DNA of 64,000 nt, taken from the NCBI RefSeq assembly GCF_000389635.1, contig NC_021182.1, forward strand, positions 4,815,925 through 4,879,924. The letters run 5' to 3'. The position numbers and the translations under genes were made by a program. The notes beneath the pieces were generated by a model. That model did no database searches, had not been told where the DNA came from, and saw only the letters and a list, made by a program, of their open reading frames with translations. The DNA is from Clostridium pasteurianum BC1. Lineage in GTDB: Bacteria > Bacillota > Clostridia > Clostridiales > Clostridiaceae. Shown here piece after piece: positions 25,399 to 33,890 of the stretch (positions within the stretch are counted from its first letter, which is position 1; every line of letters starts with the position of its first letter).

Positions 25399-25756
25399 TT
25401 TTTTTCTATCCTTTTTTTCATGTTACTTTATTCCATGTTAATTTTTCTCTTTTTACTGTCCTTACGTCAGAACATATCCCAACCATTGCTGCTAATGACG
25501 ATGCTTAATCATAAACCATACCAACCTTTCCCTTGCCCGTGGTTACCATGGATACTAAGTAGCCAATTAGGCTTTTCCTCATGCAACCCACCTTAGAGTT
25601 ACCTCCAACGCAGTTTCGGATGGGAATATCCCTACTACTGGAACACCAGACTAACATCTGTACTAACATTTCAAGAAGAAGCCGCTTCTTGTCGCACTCG
25701 CATTAGTCGAGTAAACCCAGGGAATTTCACCCTGAGCTTCTCACAGAACCGAACGT

Positions 25757-27383
25757 CAGACTGTCTAACAATTAGTTTTTATACTGTTAATGATAAATTT
25801 TATCAGAACTATAAGTTTTACATTTTTCAGTTTTAGCAATTTAAGCTTTTTTTTAGCCAATTACCTTATGGATAATTGGCTGAATTTCTCAATCAGTATC
25901 GGCACCGTAAGAATATTTATTATACGTTTTAAATTATAGGCAACAAAAATAGAGGCGGCCTCAGCATTAACCGATTCCAATCCTTTGCGTAGAAAATATG
26001 TATATCCCAACGTTCGTTTCACAGTTCCAAATGGATGCTCCACAATGCATTGTCTTTTTTTATAGATATTGTTATTCCTATGTGTTATTTCAGCTACTTG
26101 ATCTAGTAATTCCTCAAATTCCCAACGTTGAATATTTCGTCCTTCTTTTGCTGTGGTACATAGACTTTTTTTAGAACATTCTTTGCAGCTTTTACATTTG
26201 TATCGCTTGTACCTTATTCCATTTTTTGAGCTATATTCTGAGAAAGCAAGATCATTTCCTTCTGGACAAATGTAAGTATCTGTATTTTCTTTATATTTGA
26301 AATTCTCTTTTCTATATTCATTTTGTCCAGTTGTATTATTGGACTTTGATTTTTTTATATACAAAATTGCTTTTTTATCTAAACATTTTTTTATTTCTTC
26401 AGCATTATAATATCCTGTATCTGCAAGAACTTTCAATTTTCTTTTTCTCAATAAGGACTTTGCTCTTAAAGTCATATTTGAAAGTTGATTTAAATCATTT
26501 ATATCATTTACTACATCGCAATCTACAATTAATTTATTTTTGCTATCAACTGAAGTCTGGACATTGTAGCAAACCTCAAATTTCCCATTGTTTTTCATCC
26601 CACGTGCATCACTGTCTGTTTTACAAATTTGGCTAATTTTTTGATCTTTCATTTCCTTTTTTTGTTGTTCATATGCTTCTTTCATTTGTTTATAGGACTC
26701 AATTTTTGATTGTAAATCTGCTACATTTTTATTCGATATTGCATTATTCAAATTTTCAGCAGCATCATTGGATTCTATCTGTTTTAAATATTCTTCGATT
26801 TTTTCTTCTACATATTCAATCTTTTTTTGGAGCACTGATTCGGTTATATAATTGTGCTTGCTATTTTGAGCCTTTAACTTAGTTCCATCTATAGCTATTA
26901 GTTTTCCATCAATTAAACCCCAGCCTTTTAATAATAATGTAAATTCTTTAAGTACATTTCTAAAGGCTTTCTTATTATCTTTAATAAAAGCAGAAATAGT
27001 TCCATGGTCAGGCTTTAATGAATTAAGTAGCCACATTACTTCTATATTTCTTCCAGTCTCTCTTTCTAATTTTCTAGAAGACCTAATTCCATTCATATAT
27101 CCGTAAACATGTAATTTAAGCAATACTTTACGATCATAAGGACATTGACCTTGCTTATTTGAATCATAAACAACAAATCCAAGTTTCTTTAAGTTTAATG
27201 AATTTACAAATGCATCAATAATTCTAATTGGATTATCATTTTCAATAAAATCATCTAATGACGTAACCAAATAAGTAGTTTGATTTCTATCAACACCTGC
27301 CAAATAAGCCATAATCAACAACCTTTCTTTTCTTTAATATTCTATCTTAATTATACTACTTATTGGCATTGTTAGACAGCCTG
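25757..27383 (-). mobile_element. IS1182-family insertion sequence with 4-bp target duplication ACGT
   Basis: 1627 bp with terminal inverted repeats CAGACTGTCTAACAAT (left) and ATTGTTAGACAGCCTG (right), flanked by ACGT at 25753-25756 and 27384-27387. Excising the element plus one ACGT restores a perfect group II domain V (CTTTCACGTTCGGTTC), which independently proves both boundaries. Confidence 0.88.
25861..27312 (-). CDS. IS1182-family transposase
   Basis: 483 aa DDE transposase. The N-terminal DUF772-type domain has YDSNKQGQCPYDRKVLLKLH and GTISAFIKDNKKAFRN. Catalytic Asp residues are in LIAIDGTKLKAQNSKH and LADTGYYNAEE, and the C-terminal CIVEHPFGTVKRTLGYTYF carries the Glu. A cysteine cluster (CKSCKECSKKSLC) precedes the last motif, as is usual for IS1182. 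Start at ATG 27312, 9 nt after AAAGG. The frame is intact, so the element may still be active. Confidence 0.9.
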   Translation of the reverse strand: MAYLAGVDRNQTTYLVTSLDDFIENDNPIRIIDAFVNSLNLKKLGFVVYDSNKQGQCPYDRKVLLKLHVYGYMNGIRSSRKLERETGRNIEVMWLLNSLKPDHGTISAFIKDNKKAFRNVLKEFTLLLKGWGLIDGKLIAIDGTKLKAQNSKHNYITESVLQKKIEYVEEKIEEYLKQIESNDAAENLNNAISNKNVADLQSKIESYKQMKEAYEQQKKEMKDQKISQICKTDSDARGMKNNGKFEVCYNVQTSVDSKNKLIVDCDVVNDINDLNQLSNMTLRAKSLLRKRKLKVLADTGYYNAEEIKKCLDKKAILYIKKSKSNNTTGQNEYRKENFKYKENTDTYICPEGNDLAFSEYSSKNGIRYKRYKCKSCKECSKKSLCTTAKEGRNIQRWEFEELLDQVAEITHRNNNIYKKRQCIVEHPFGTVKRTLGYTYFLRKGLESVNAEAASIFVAYNLKRIINILTVPILIEKFSQLSIR

Positions 27384-27413
27384 ACGTGAAAGTCTCCTTT
27401 CATTCGGCTCTTG

Positions 27414-28658
27414 TTATCCAACCGACGGGCGGAGCCCCATCTGCCAGTGGTAAAATAGATTTGGTTGCTCCTTACAAATGCGACCAAGCAATTTATGAGA
27501 CTTTAAGTGCTTTCTTCCTGTCGATTTGTATTTGTACCTAATACACTGGATCAGTGTGAGATTTACATAGTTGAGAACATTTCTTGCCTCACCTGCACTA
27601 TACTTGCAAAAATAATTCATCCAACCTCTAAGAACAGGATTCATCTGCTCAGCCAACTCTTCGAGTGAAGCAACTTTATGCTTTCTTCGTATCTCTCTGA
27701 CACTGTCCCTCAGATGTTGGCTTGCGCCTTTGCTGACCGCCGGTGTAAAGCTATTGAAAAAGTTTCCATGTCTGCTCCTCACAATACGCCTACGAAAAGT
27801 GTATCCAAGAAAGTCAAAGGATTCATGTTCATGGTGCTCTGGATATACATCGCTTCTACAATATACAATTTTTGTTTTATTTGGATGTACTTCCAATTTG
27901 CATTCTGTCATGCGTTCTTTAAGCTGAACCAGCAACACCTTTGCTTCTTCCTTTGTCCGACAATGAATTACAGCATCGTCTGCATATCTTTCCCAAGGAT
28001 TCTGAGGGTGCTTTTGTTTCATCCACCAATCGAATGCATAATGCATAAACAGATCTGCTAGTACTGGACTGATTACCCCTCCTTGTGGAGTACCGGCATT
28101 CCGCTCTTGGACAGTTCCGTCTGGCATCGCAATTGGCGCTTTCAGAAACCTTTCAATATACATAATTACCCATTTGTTATCAGTATGTTTGCATACTGCT
28201 TTCATCATCAGTTCATGGTCAATGTTGTCAAATAGCCCTTTGATGTCAAAATCAATGACCCATGGCATTTCCCAGCACCGCTCACGAGCTGTACCCACTG
28301 CATCCAATGCAGAACGATTCGGCCTGTATCCATACGAATCATCGCAGAATATTGGCTCCACTTGTGGTTCAAAGTTCATTCGCACCACCATCTGAGCAAC
28401 CCTGTCGCTAATGGTTGGAATTCCAAGCAATCTTGTCTTTCCATCCTTTTTCGTTATTTCCACTCCTCTGACTGAGGCGGGAAAATAGCATCCTGATGAC
28501 ATCCTGTTCCAAATTTTGTATAGATTGTTTTTCAAATTCTCTTCAAATTTAGTGAAGTTTACTCCATCAGTGCCGCTTGCGCCTTTATTCGCTTTTACGC
28601 ATTTGTACGCTTCCATTACTTGATGTTTTGAAATCTCAAACGGCTTTCCTTCTTTCAT
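27414..28658 (-). CDS. ltrA: Group II intron reverse transcriptase/maturase without endonuclease (RmInt1-like)
   Basis: 414 aa. Starts KPFEISKHQVMEAYKCVKAN as in RmInt1-type proteins. Reverse transcriptase motifs: GASGTDGVNF, RLLGIPTISDRVAQMVVRM, DIKGLFDNIDHELM, GTPQGGVISPVLADLF and catalytic YADD in WERYADDAVIHC. Maturase domain X lies at about residues 300-380 (ELAEQMNPVLRGWMNYF). No HNH domain, which is typical of class D introns that home through replication forks. The stop lies just upstream of intron domain V, as expected. Confidence 0.9.
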   Translation of the reverse strand: MKEGKPFEISKHQVMEAYKCVKANKGASGTDGVNFTKFEENLKNNLYKIWNRMSSGCYFPASVRGVEITKKDGKTRLLGIPTISDRVAQMVVRMNFEPQVEPIFCDDSYGYRPNRSALDAVGTARERCWEMPWVIDFDIKGLFDNIDHELMMKAVCKHTDNKWVIMYIERFLKAPIAMPDGTVQERNAGTPQGGVISPVLADLFMHYAFDWWMKQKHPQNPWERYADDAVIHCRTKEEAKVLLVQLKERMTECKLEVHPNKTKIVYCRSDVYPEHHEHESFDFLGYTFRRRIVRSRHGNFFNSFTPAVSKGASQHLRDSVREIRRKHKVASLEELAEQMNPVLRGWMNYFCKYSAGEARNVLNYVNLTLIQCIRYKYKSTGRKHLKSHKLLGRICKEQPNLFYHWQMGLRPSVG

Positions 28659-29415
28659 TAAATCCTCCCATTTCTGGTTGTTTATTTTCCGAAGTGCAGA
28701 TAACAGAATCCCTTCGCTCCACTGCTATTACAGCATTTTCATCACTACTACGAATTCTTCCGCAACTAAACCTTGCATCGCTACTTTCATCCTTGTCGTG
28801 TCAGCGCTTGGATTTTTCGCTTATCATCAAGGTTCAGCTTTCTCCTGTTCCTTATAAGAGCCTATATCGTGCTCCTGCAGCCTTTACGCCGACAGCCATT
28901 CGGTCAATAAACAGGCACCCACCGAATTTATCCCAGTTGCGGCTAAATCATCTGGTTTTGACTGCAATGAACCCATTAGCGACGCTTCACGGGCTATTCA
29001 CTTTCGTTCAGCTTCACGATGCACACCTGACTGCTACTGCAGCCTTTTCCATACGCGCTCAGCACCACAACTTTTGGTTGCAGCACCCAATGGTGGTTTG
29101 AAACCTGCACCTGTATGCCGGCTCCGGAGGGCCCACCTCCATCTCTTTCAAAGCACATCCGACTGCTACGTTATTCTTTTCTTTGCACAGTCGTTCTTTC
29201 AGGACACACTTAGCCTAATTGGCATGCTCATATTTTAAACTGATTCTATTATGTATTAACTTAAATAAAACTAACAAAAATTTTTTAGTCAATATATCTA
29301 CAAGTCATAATTGATTAACTAAAGTCGTTTTTAACTAAGTTACATTTAGCTATATAAAAAATTTTAAGTATATCTATTATTTATATTTGGAATTATTATC
29401 ATATGAGGTGATTAT

Positions 29416-29499
29416 ATGATAATAAATATTATTTTAAGTTTCATTATTTCTTGGATAATTTCTTTAATTGTCATACATGAAATTCTCTTAATATTTTAG
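29416..29499 (+). CDS. Small hydrophobic peptide, 27 aa
   Basis: ATG at 29416 with GAGGTGATTAT immediately upstream. It encodes a single hydrophobic helix rich in isoleucine (M-I-I-N-I-I-L-S-F-I-I-S-W...). The size and composition resemble small membrane peptides or type I toxins, but no antitoxin RNA is recognised. It lies 78 nt upstream of the 130-aa gene and could share its transcript. Confidence 0.4.
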   Translation: MIINIILSFIISWIISLIVIHEILLIF

Positions 29500-29577
29500 G
29501 AATTTGAGTCAGCAAATAACATGATAGCATATTTTAATACTAAATAGATAAAGTTTAAGCTTTAGAGAGGTGTAACA

Positions 29578-29970
29578 ATGAAAAATACGATTAAGAATCT
29601 TACACCCACAAATATATATGATTTAGAACTAAATGAGCAACAGATATTAGGTTCTATAATTCATATAGTTGCATATATTGTTTCAATAATTTCATCTATA
29701 CAGGATACCCAAATAATTTTTAAAGAGACATCGTCAGGGGATTCAGCTCAAACAGCTGCCACATCAAGTGTACTTGTTCTTATAGCTAGTATTATATCAG
29801 CTAAAGTTGCAGATGATAAACTAAGAGAAACTGAACAACAGATACAAAATGGAACTGCTACTGGTCCTATTGAGCCTAGAGCTAATATTGCAATTGGACA
29901 TGAACTTGTCGTAATAGGACATTACCTTGAGGCGCTTGGTAATATAGAACTGGCTAAGCAGTTTGGCTAG
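29578..29970 (+). CDS. Hypothetical protein, 130 aa
   Basis: Not recognised. AGAGAGGTG lies 8 nt before ATG 29578. The N-terminal quarter is polar (KNLTPTNIYDLELNEQQILG). Two hydrophobic stretches follow, IIHIVAYIVSIISSI (about residues 37-51) and SSVLVLIASIISAKVADD (about 68-85), then a polar C-terminus with repeated G-H-x-L motifs (IGHELVVIGHYLEALG). It may be a small membrane or surface-associated protein. A terminator-like hairpin follows at about 29984. It sits at the edge of the intron cluster and its composition matches the host. Confidence 0.6.
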   Translation: MKNTIKNLTPTNIYDLELNEQQILGSIIHIVAYIVSIISSIQDTQIIFKETSSGDSAQTAATSSVLVLIASIISAKVADDKLRETEQQIQNGTATGPIEPRANIAIGHELVVIGHYLEALGNIELAKQFG

Positions 29971-29983
29971 TCTATAAACACAT

Positions 29984-30020
29984 GGAACTTCCTTAATATA
30001 AAATATTTAGGGGGTTTTTT
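29984..30020 (+). terminator. Terminator after the 130-aa gene
   Basis: AACTTCCTTAATAT / ATATTTAGGGGGTT imperfect stem followed by TTTTTATTTA. Confidence 0.5.
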
Positions 30021-30601
30021 ATTTATTACAATAAAAAGCAACCGTGTGTTTGTTTATAAAAATATATGTTTTTGTAAATAAACTTACGTTTGTATTCGTC
30101 ATAACTTCTGGTATAAAAAAAAGACAGGCAAAGCTAATTTACAACGTCTTCCGTTTTAATGTGCAAAACTAAAAAATCGCATAAGTAATAACATAAAAAC
30201 AGCATTAATATTCACATATATTAGTGCTGTTTTTGCAGTTTGATTACATTTATATTTACCATATAGGTGAATATTTTGAACTTAATAGAATTTAGTTCAT
30301 CAAGAGCCAAAAATAAAAAATAATTAATATTTTGCATAAAAAAACCTTGAACATCAAGAAATTTTCTTATGTGGTTCTCATATCGAACCAAACAATATAG
30401 TTCCTATTTCGAGCAAATTTCTGTAAACTCCGCATTGCAATTTGGGAATGCAAATATCTGTGACACAGTCATCCTGTTTAATAAAACAGGCTCTATCTGA
30501 AATTATTATATAATATATTATTCCCCCAACTTGAACTAAGTTAATTACTATACACTTGCAAAATAAATCATATGATTTTATTTAATTAATTAAATTAACA
30601 A
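30021..30601. other. Gene-free region with one strong hairpin
   Basis: No ORF with a usable start. Contains a bidirectional hairpin at 30195-30234 (AAAAACAGCATTAATAT / ATATTAGTGCTGTTTTT) and a small stem-loop at about 30472-30492 (CCTGTTT / AAACAGG). Otherwise AT-rich sequence; possibly remnants of deleted genes. Confidence 0.5.
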
Positions 30602-30639
30602 GAAAAAAACAGATTGGATGCGGGTGAGCATACAATCTG
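30602..30639 (-). terminator. Terminator of the first beta-propeller gene
   Basis: CAGATTG / CAATCTG outer stem plus inner ATGC/GCAT, followed on the minus strand by TTTTTTTCTTG. Confidence 0.75.
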
Positions 30640-30723
30640 CAATAAAATGTTGTAAGATGTTATGTCATTCTTGATATATATTAATATAAACTATTATGTC
30701 TAAATCCATTTATCATTTCAGTT

Positions 30724-32157
30724 TTAGACCGAGGTGGGACGTAAGATGATTTTGTCGTAATGGTTAGCGAAGAATTGGACAAAAGCTAGTGTTTCTGGTA
30801 TTGCTCCGTAAGTGTTACTAGTCGCCGTCAACAACGCAGTGCTCTCTTGTCCACGTAAGGCGTACACGGTAAATGAACGGTTAGCGGGAAGGCCTCGTAC
30901 GTCGATGACGATCTCATCGATTCCGGGAAGGGCTCGTATCTGAGCTGTTCCCGCTCCCGTAGAGTTTTGCATCTCAACGGGGAGGTTCTCGATCCGCATA
31001 TCGAGACCCTGACGGCTCAGATTCGCGGTGTTTCCGGAACTAGTGCGAGCGACGTAGACCAGCGCCATAGGAGACTGTCCGATGCGCAGGGTATCAATCA
31101 CTGTCATGGTTTTGGTATCAATCACATCAACGGCATCAGAGTACTGCAGAGCAACGTACATGCGGGTGTTATCCGAACTGGGCCAGATGCCGTGCGGGCC
31201 GTTGCCGTGGTTATGGATGCGCTTGACCAGCGTGGGCGGGCCGCCATTGGTCGAGCGGCTGTAGACCAGAGTCTGATTTAAATCGCCTACAGTTACGTAG
31301 GCATAGTTGATGCCATCTACTGTGACGAAGTTGGGATGGTTGGTCCGTAGACCGGTGTCCAATAGGGCTTCTACACGGTAGGTGTTTGCGTTGAGCACCG
31401 TAACGGTCTTGCCGCTGTTCGGCATTCCCACCCAGATCTCCTTGCCATCAGGGGAGATTGCTTCATCCGACGAACCTCCGGCGGTGGTCGGGAGCGTTAC
31501 TCTTTGGATAATCTGGCGGGTGTCCACGTCGATGACATCGAGAACGTCAGCCCGCAGGTGATTGACGTAGGCCAGTCTGCCATCCGGGCTGAAAACCACC
31601 TTAGAAGGGCCATCCTCCGAAACTATTCGATCAACGATCTGTCCTCTACGCCAGTCGATGATTGCAATGGTATCCTGGCCGCGCTCTGCGACCCAAATGT
31701 AGCGTCCATCGGGAGAGAAGAATCCCTCGTGCGGGGCGCGGCCAACGTAGATGGTGCGGATGATCTTGTTGGTGGAAGTATCGATGACGTGCACGGAATT
31801 GGTGGTTACGCAGACCACGTTGAGGTAACGTCCGTCGCGAGAGAATCCCAAGCCGTGGACGTTTATTTCTCCGTCATACATCGCGCCTAGTACATCTGCG
31901 TTGGTATCCATGCGTACACTGCCGAACGGGATCGTACCCAGCACTGTACCGGTCTTCGGGTTGATCACGGTCACCGTGTTGGAATCCTGGTCAGCTGTGT
32001 ACACACGGTCGTTAATCGAAATCTCCTGGGCGCCGGGAAGTGCTGGTGCCTGCGTTGGTGTATAGCGTGTAGCATCCATAAATTGTTGACTATAATAACA
32101 TTGATTTTCTCCATTAGTATAGTTATATCTTGAATTTTTTAAGTAAGGACAATACAT
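30724..32157 (-). CDS. YncE-like beta-propeller surface protein, foreign composition
   Basis: 477 aa. From about residue 50 it shows the repeated propeller signature: NTVTVINPKTGTVLGTI, HVIDTSTNKIIRTI, IAIIDWRRGQIVDRI, VLDVIDVDTRQIIQRV and VDVIDTKTMTVIDTL. Blades are separated by FSPDGRYxW/Y-type turns, forming a seven-bladed YVTN/YncE fold. A C-terminal ~90-residue module follows (from about 385). The coding DNA is far richer in GC than anything nearby, except for the first ~30 codons (MYCPYLKNSRYNY..., Tyr/Asn/Cys rich) and the promoter, which look native. It seems to be a transferred propeller placed behind a clostridial 5' end. No signal peptide. Function unknown; perhaps binding on the spore or cell surface. 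Confidence 0.75.
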   Translation of the reverse strand: MYCPYLKNSRYNYTNGENQCYYSQQFMDATRYTPTQAPALPGAQEISINDRVYTADQDSNTVTVINPKTGTVLGTIPFGSVRMDTNADVLGAMYDGEINVHGLGFSRDGRYLNVVCVTTNSVHVIDTSTNKIIRTIYVGRAPHEGFFSPDGRYIWVAERGQDTIAIIDWRRGQIVDRIVSEDGPSKVVFSPDGRLAYVNHLRADVLDVIDVDTRQIIQRVTLPTTAGGSSDEAISPDGKEIWVGMPNSGKTVTVLNANTYRVEALLDTGLRTNHPNFVTVDGINYAYVTVGDLNQTLVYSRSTNGGPPTLVKRIHNHGNGPHGIWPSSDNTRMYVALQYSDAVDVIDTKTMTVIDTLRIGQSPMALVYVARTSSGNTANLSRQGLDMRIENLPVEMQNSTGAGTAQIRALPGIDEIVIDVRGLPANRSFTVYALRGQESTALLTATSNTYGAIPETLAFVQFFANHYDKIILRPTSV

Positions 32158-32350
32158 TAAATTTTCCTCCGAAAATCGTTACAATTCATAATATGAAATC
32201 CATTCTTAAAAAGTTCTGTTCAAATTGTATATTTACACTCTTGAATTGGTTTATAAAAAAAGAATATGCACATTCCTAAACTGCGGGCTTCTTCCTTTTT
32301 TCTTATTCTTTACTATAATATAAACCCAATTTCATAAACATACTTTACAT

Positions 32351-32378
32351 ATAATAATATATTGCCATACTTTGTCAA
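32351..32378 (-). promoter_or_regulatory. Sigma-A promoter of the first beta-propeller gene
   Basis: Minus strand TTGACA (32373-32378) and an ATTATA/TATTAT -10 at a 16-17 bp spacing, about 190 nt upstream of the start codon; GGAGG precedes the ATG. Confidence 0.5.
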
Positions 32379-32507
32379 TACAATCGTAATTGAAGGAGAA
32401 AATATGATCGAACTCAGCAAAAAATAGAACCACTGGAGTATATCCTATTTGATAGACACATAGAAAAGTATGTATAATAAGTGCATAAGGAAGGATGTGC
32501 CGATGAA

Positions 32508-32801
32508 ATGGGAAACAAGAGAGAATTTTCAGTAGAGTATAAAAAAGAAATAATTAAGCTTGTTACAGAACAAGGAAAGAAAGTAACTCAAGTAGCAAAA
32601 GACATAGGTGTTAGTGAGGTTTCAGTTAGAAGATGGATAAAGCAATATGGAATTCATGGAGAAGACGCTTTTCCTGGTAAGGGTAAATTAAGACCGGAAG
32701 ATGAAGAAATAAGACGAATGAAAAAGAAAATGGCAGACCTCGAAGAAGAAAACGCTATATTAAAAAAAGCTATAACCATCTTCACAAAGCCCGTGAAATA
32801 A
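32508..32801 (+). CDS. IS3-family transposase OrfA
   Basis: 97 aa helix-turn-helix protein: KREFSVEYKKEIIKLVTEQG, VAKDIGVSEVSVRRWIKQYG, then a leucine-zipper-like helix (MADLEEENAILKKA). Start taken at ATG 32508. The frame slips at TTA AAA AAA G (32760-32769). After -1 slippage the reading becomes S-Y-N-H-L-H-K-A-R-E-I-R-Y and runs without a stop into OrfB, giving the fused active transposase. Confidence 0.85.
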   Translation: MGNKREFSVEYKKEIIKLVTEQGKKVTQVAKDIGVSEVSVRRWIKQYGIHGEDAFPGKGKLRPEDEEIRRMKKKMADLEEENAILKKAITIFTKPVK

Positions 32802-32839
32802 GATACAAGTTCATAAAAGATCACAGCTCCAAATTTCAC

Positions 32840-33676
32840 GTGGAGAAGATGTGTAATGTATTAGATATTAAAAGGAGCTCTTACTATGCTTGGTTAAAAA
32901 GACCACAACCTCGCAGGAAAAAAGAAGATTCTATGCTTGCTATAGAAATAAGAAGAATTCACAGAGAATCAGGAGGTACCTACGGCTTTCGCCGAATTAC
33001 AGCACAATTAAATAAAGAAGGCGTAGCCTGTGGAAAAAATAGAGTTTGCAGATTGATGAAGCAAAATCATATATTTAGTAAACTTAAAAGAAAATACAAG
33101 GCAACTACTTATTCAAATCATAATTTTAATGTAGCTCCTAATTTGTTAAAACAAGATTTTACAGTTGATAAACCAAATAAAGTCTATGTAGGTGATATAA
33201 CTTATATAGATACGCATGAAGGATGGCTCTATCTTGCTACTGTCGTAGATTTATTTAATAGAGAAATAGTTGGATGGTCCATGGATGCTACTATGACTAG
33301 AAAATTAGTTATTGATGCATTTAACTCTGCTATTAATAAAGAACATCCTAAGGAAGGATTGATATTTCACTCTGACAGAGGTGTCCAGTATGCCTCCTAT
33401 GATTATCAAGATATGTTAAAAAATAATGATTTTGTTCAAAGTATGAGTGCTAAAGGATGTTGTTATGACAATGCCTGTGCTGAATCTTTTTTCTCTTCTC
33501 TGAAGAAAGATAAGCTATATGGACGTAGCTTTAAAACCAGAGATGAAGCTAAAATAGCAGTAGTTGAATATATAGAATTATTTTATAACTCAAGAAGATT
33601 GCATTCAACATTAGAATATAAGTCACCTAAAGAATATAAAAGAGATTATTACCTAAAATTAAAAGATGCTGCATAA
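32840..33676 (+). CDS. IS3-family transposase OrfB (integrase core)
   Basis: 278 aa catalytic part. HTH_21-type segment YYAWLKRPQPRRKKED and RESGGTYGFRRITAQLNKEG; rve integrase core with D in YVGDITYIDTHEGWLYL, second D in IFHSDRGVQYASYDY, and E in NACAESFFSSLKKDKLYG. The open frame extends upstream to the frameshift window at 32762, so the natural product is the OrfAB fusion. Complete and probably active. Confidence 0.9.
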   Translation: MEKMCNVLDIKRSSYYAWLKRPQPRRKKEDSMLAIEIRRIHRESGGTYGFRRITAQLNKEGVACGKNRVCRLMKQNHIFSKLKRKYKATTYSNHNFNVAPNLLKQDFTVDKPNKVYVGDITYIDTHEGWLYLATVVDLFNREIVGWSMDATMTRKLVIDAFNSAINKEHPKEGLIFHSDRGVQYASYDYQDMLKNNDFVQSMSAKGCCYDNACAESFFSSLKKDKLYGRSFKTRDEAKIAVVEYIELFYNSRRLHSTLEYKSPKEYKRDYYLKLKDAA

Positions 33677-33890
33677 TTTTAGTAATGTGTTTTTACAGAT
33701 AGATATCTATATAATTTTACTTACTTATATTTGCATTAGTTAAAATGATTTACATTGGAAGTGTCTATTATAAAATACCAAGAATTTCAAAGAAAATCGT
33801 ACATTCTATGTGTCTATTTTATTCAGAACACTCCACACCTTATATTTAATATGCATATACTGTATAAAGAATTATTTTGGAGGATCTTTG

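Larger units (their letters stand above)
24027..25455 (-). mobile_element. IS4-family insertion inside group II intron 1
   Basis: Lies between the two halves of an intron domain I stem (23994-24026 and 25456-25488), so the interval bounds the element; the exact terminal repeats could not be defined. It carries the 374-aa transposase gene at 24208-25332. Confidence 0.6.
21778..25697 (-). mobile_element. Group II intron 1 (HNH-containing IEP), interrupted by an IS4-family element
   Basis: Minus strand. The 5' end is GTGCGAC at 25697 (GUGYG consensus). Domain V is at 21819-21852 with a GAAA tetraloop (AGCTGTATG...GTGAAAGTGAC...GTACAG). The domain VI hairpin is at about 21781-21818, and the 3' end is at ...GCCGAC, about 21778. 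The intron-encoded protein is 21877-23658. The two arms of one domain I stem (CAATGG...GGACAG at 25456-25488 and CTGTCC...CCATTG at 23994-24026) lie 1.4 kb apart, with the IS4 transposase gene between them. So the IS sits in the loop of that stem. Without it the intron is about 2.5 kb. Confidence 0.75.
25706..29209 (-). mobile_element. Group II intron 2 (RmInt1-like, class D), interrupted by an IS1182-family element
   Basis: Minus strand, 5' end GTGTGTCCT at 29209 (GUGYG), 3' end ...TTTACTCGAC at 25706. Removing the 1627-bp IS plus its 4-bp duplication leaves about 1.87 kb, the length of RmInt1-type introns. Domain V is split: GAGCCGAATGAAAGGAGACT then TTCACGT lies at about 27384-27412, and the remainder (ACGTTCGGTTC) is at 25746-25756. 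The intron-encoded protein is 27414-28658. The 3' end lies only 8 nt from the 5' end of intron 1. Confidence 0.75.
32452..33817 (+). mobile_element. IS3-family insertion sequence
   Basis: About 1.37 kb. Terminal inverted repeats ATAGACACATAGAA (32452-32465) and TTCTATGTGTCTAT (33804-33817). Carries orfA and orfB with a -1 frameshift window at a run of seven A residues (32762-32768). It sits between the two beta-propeller genes. No target duplication could be confirmed. Confidence 0.8.

Noticed and set aside
30967-31890. Several long plus-strand frames opposite the beta-propeller gene
   Set aside because: Antisense shadows produced by the high GC of the real gene; no starts with ribosome binding sites.
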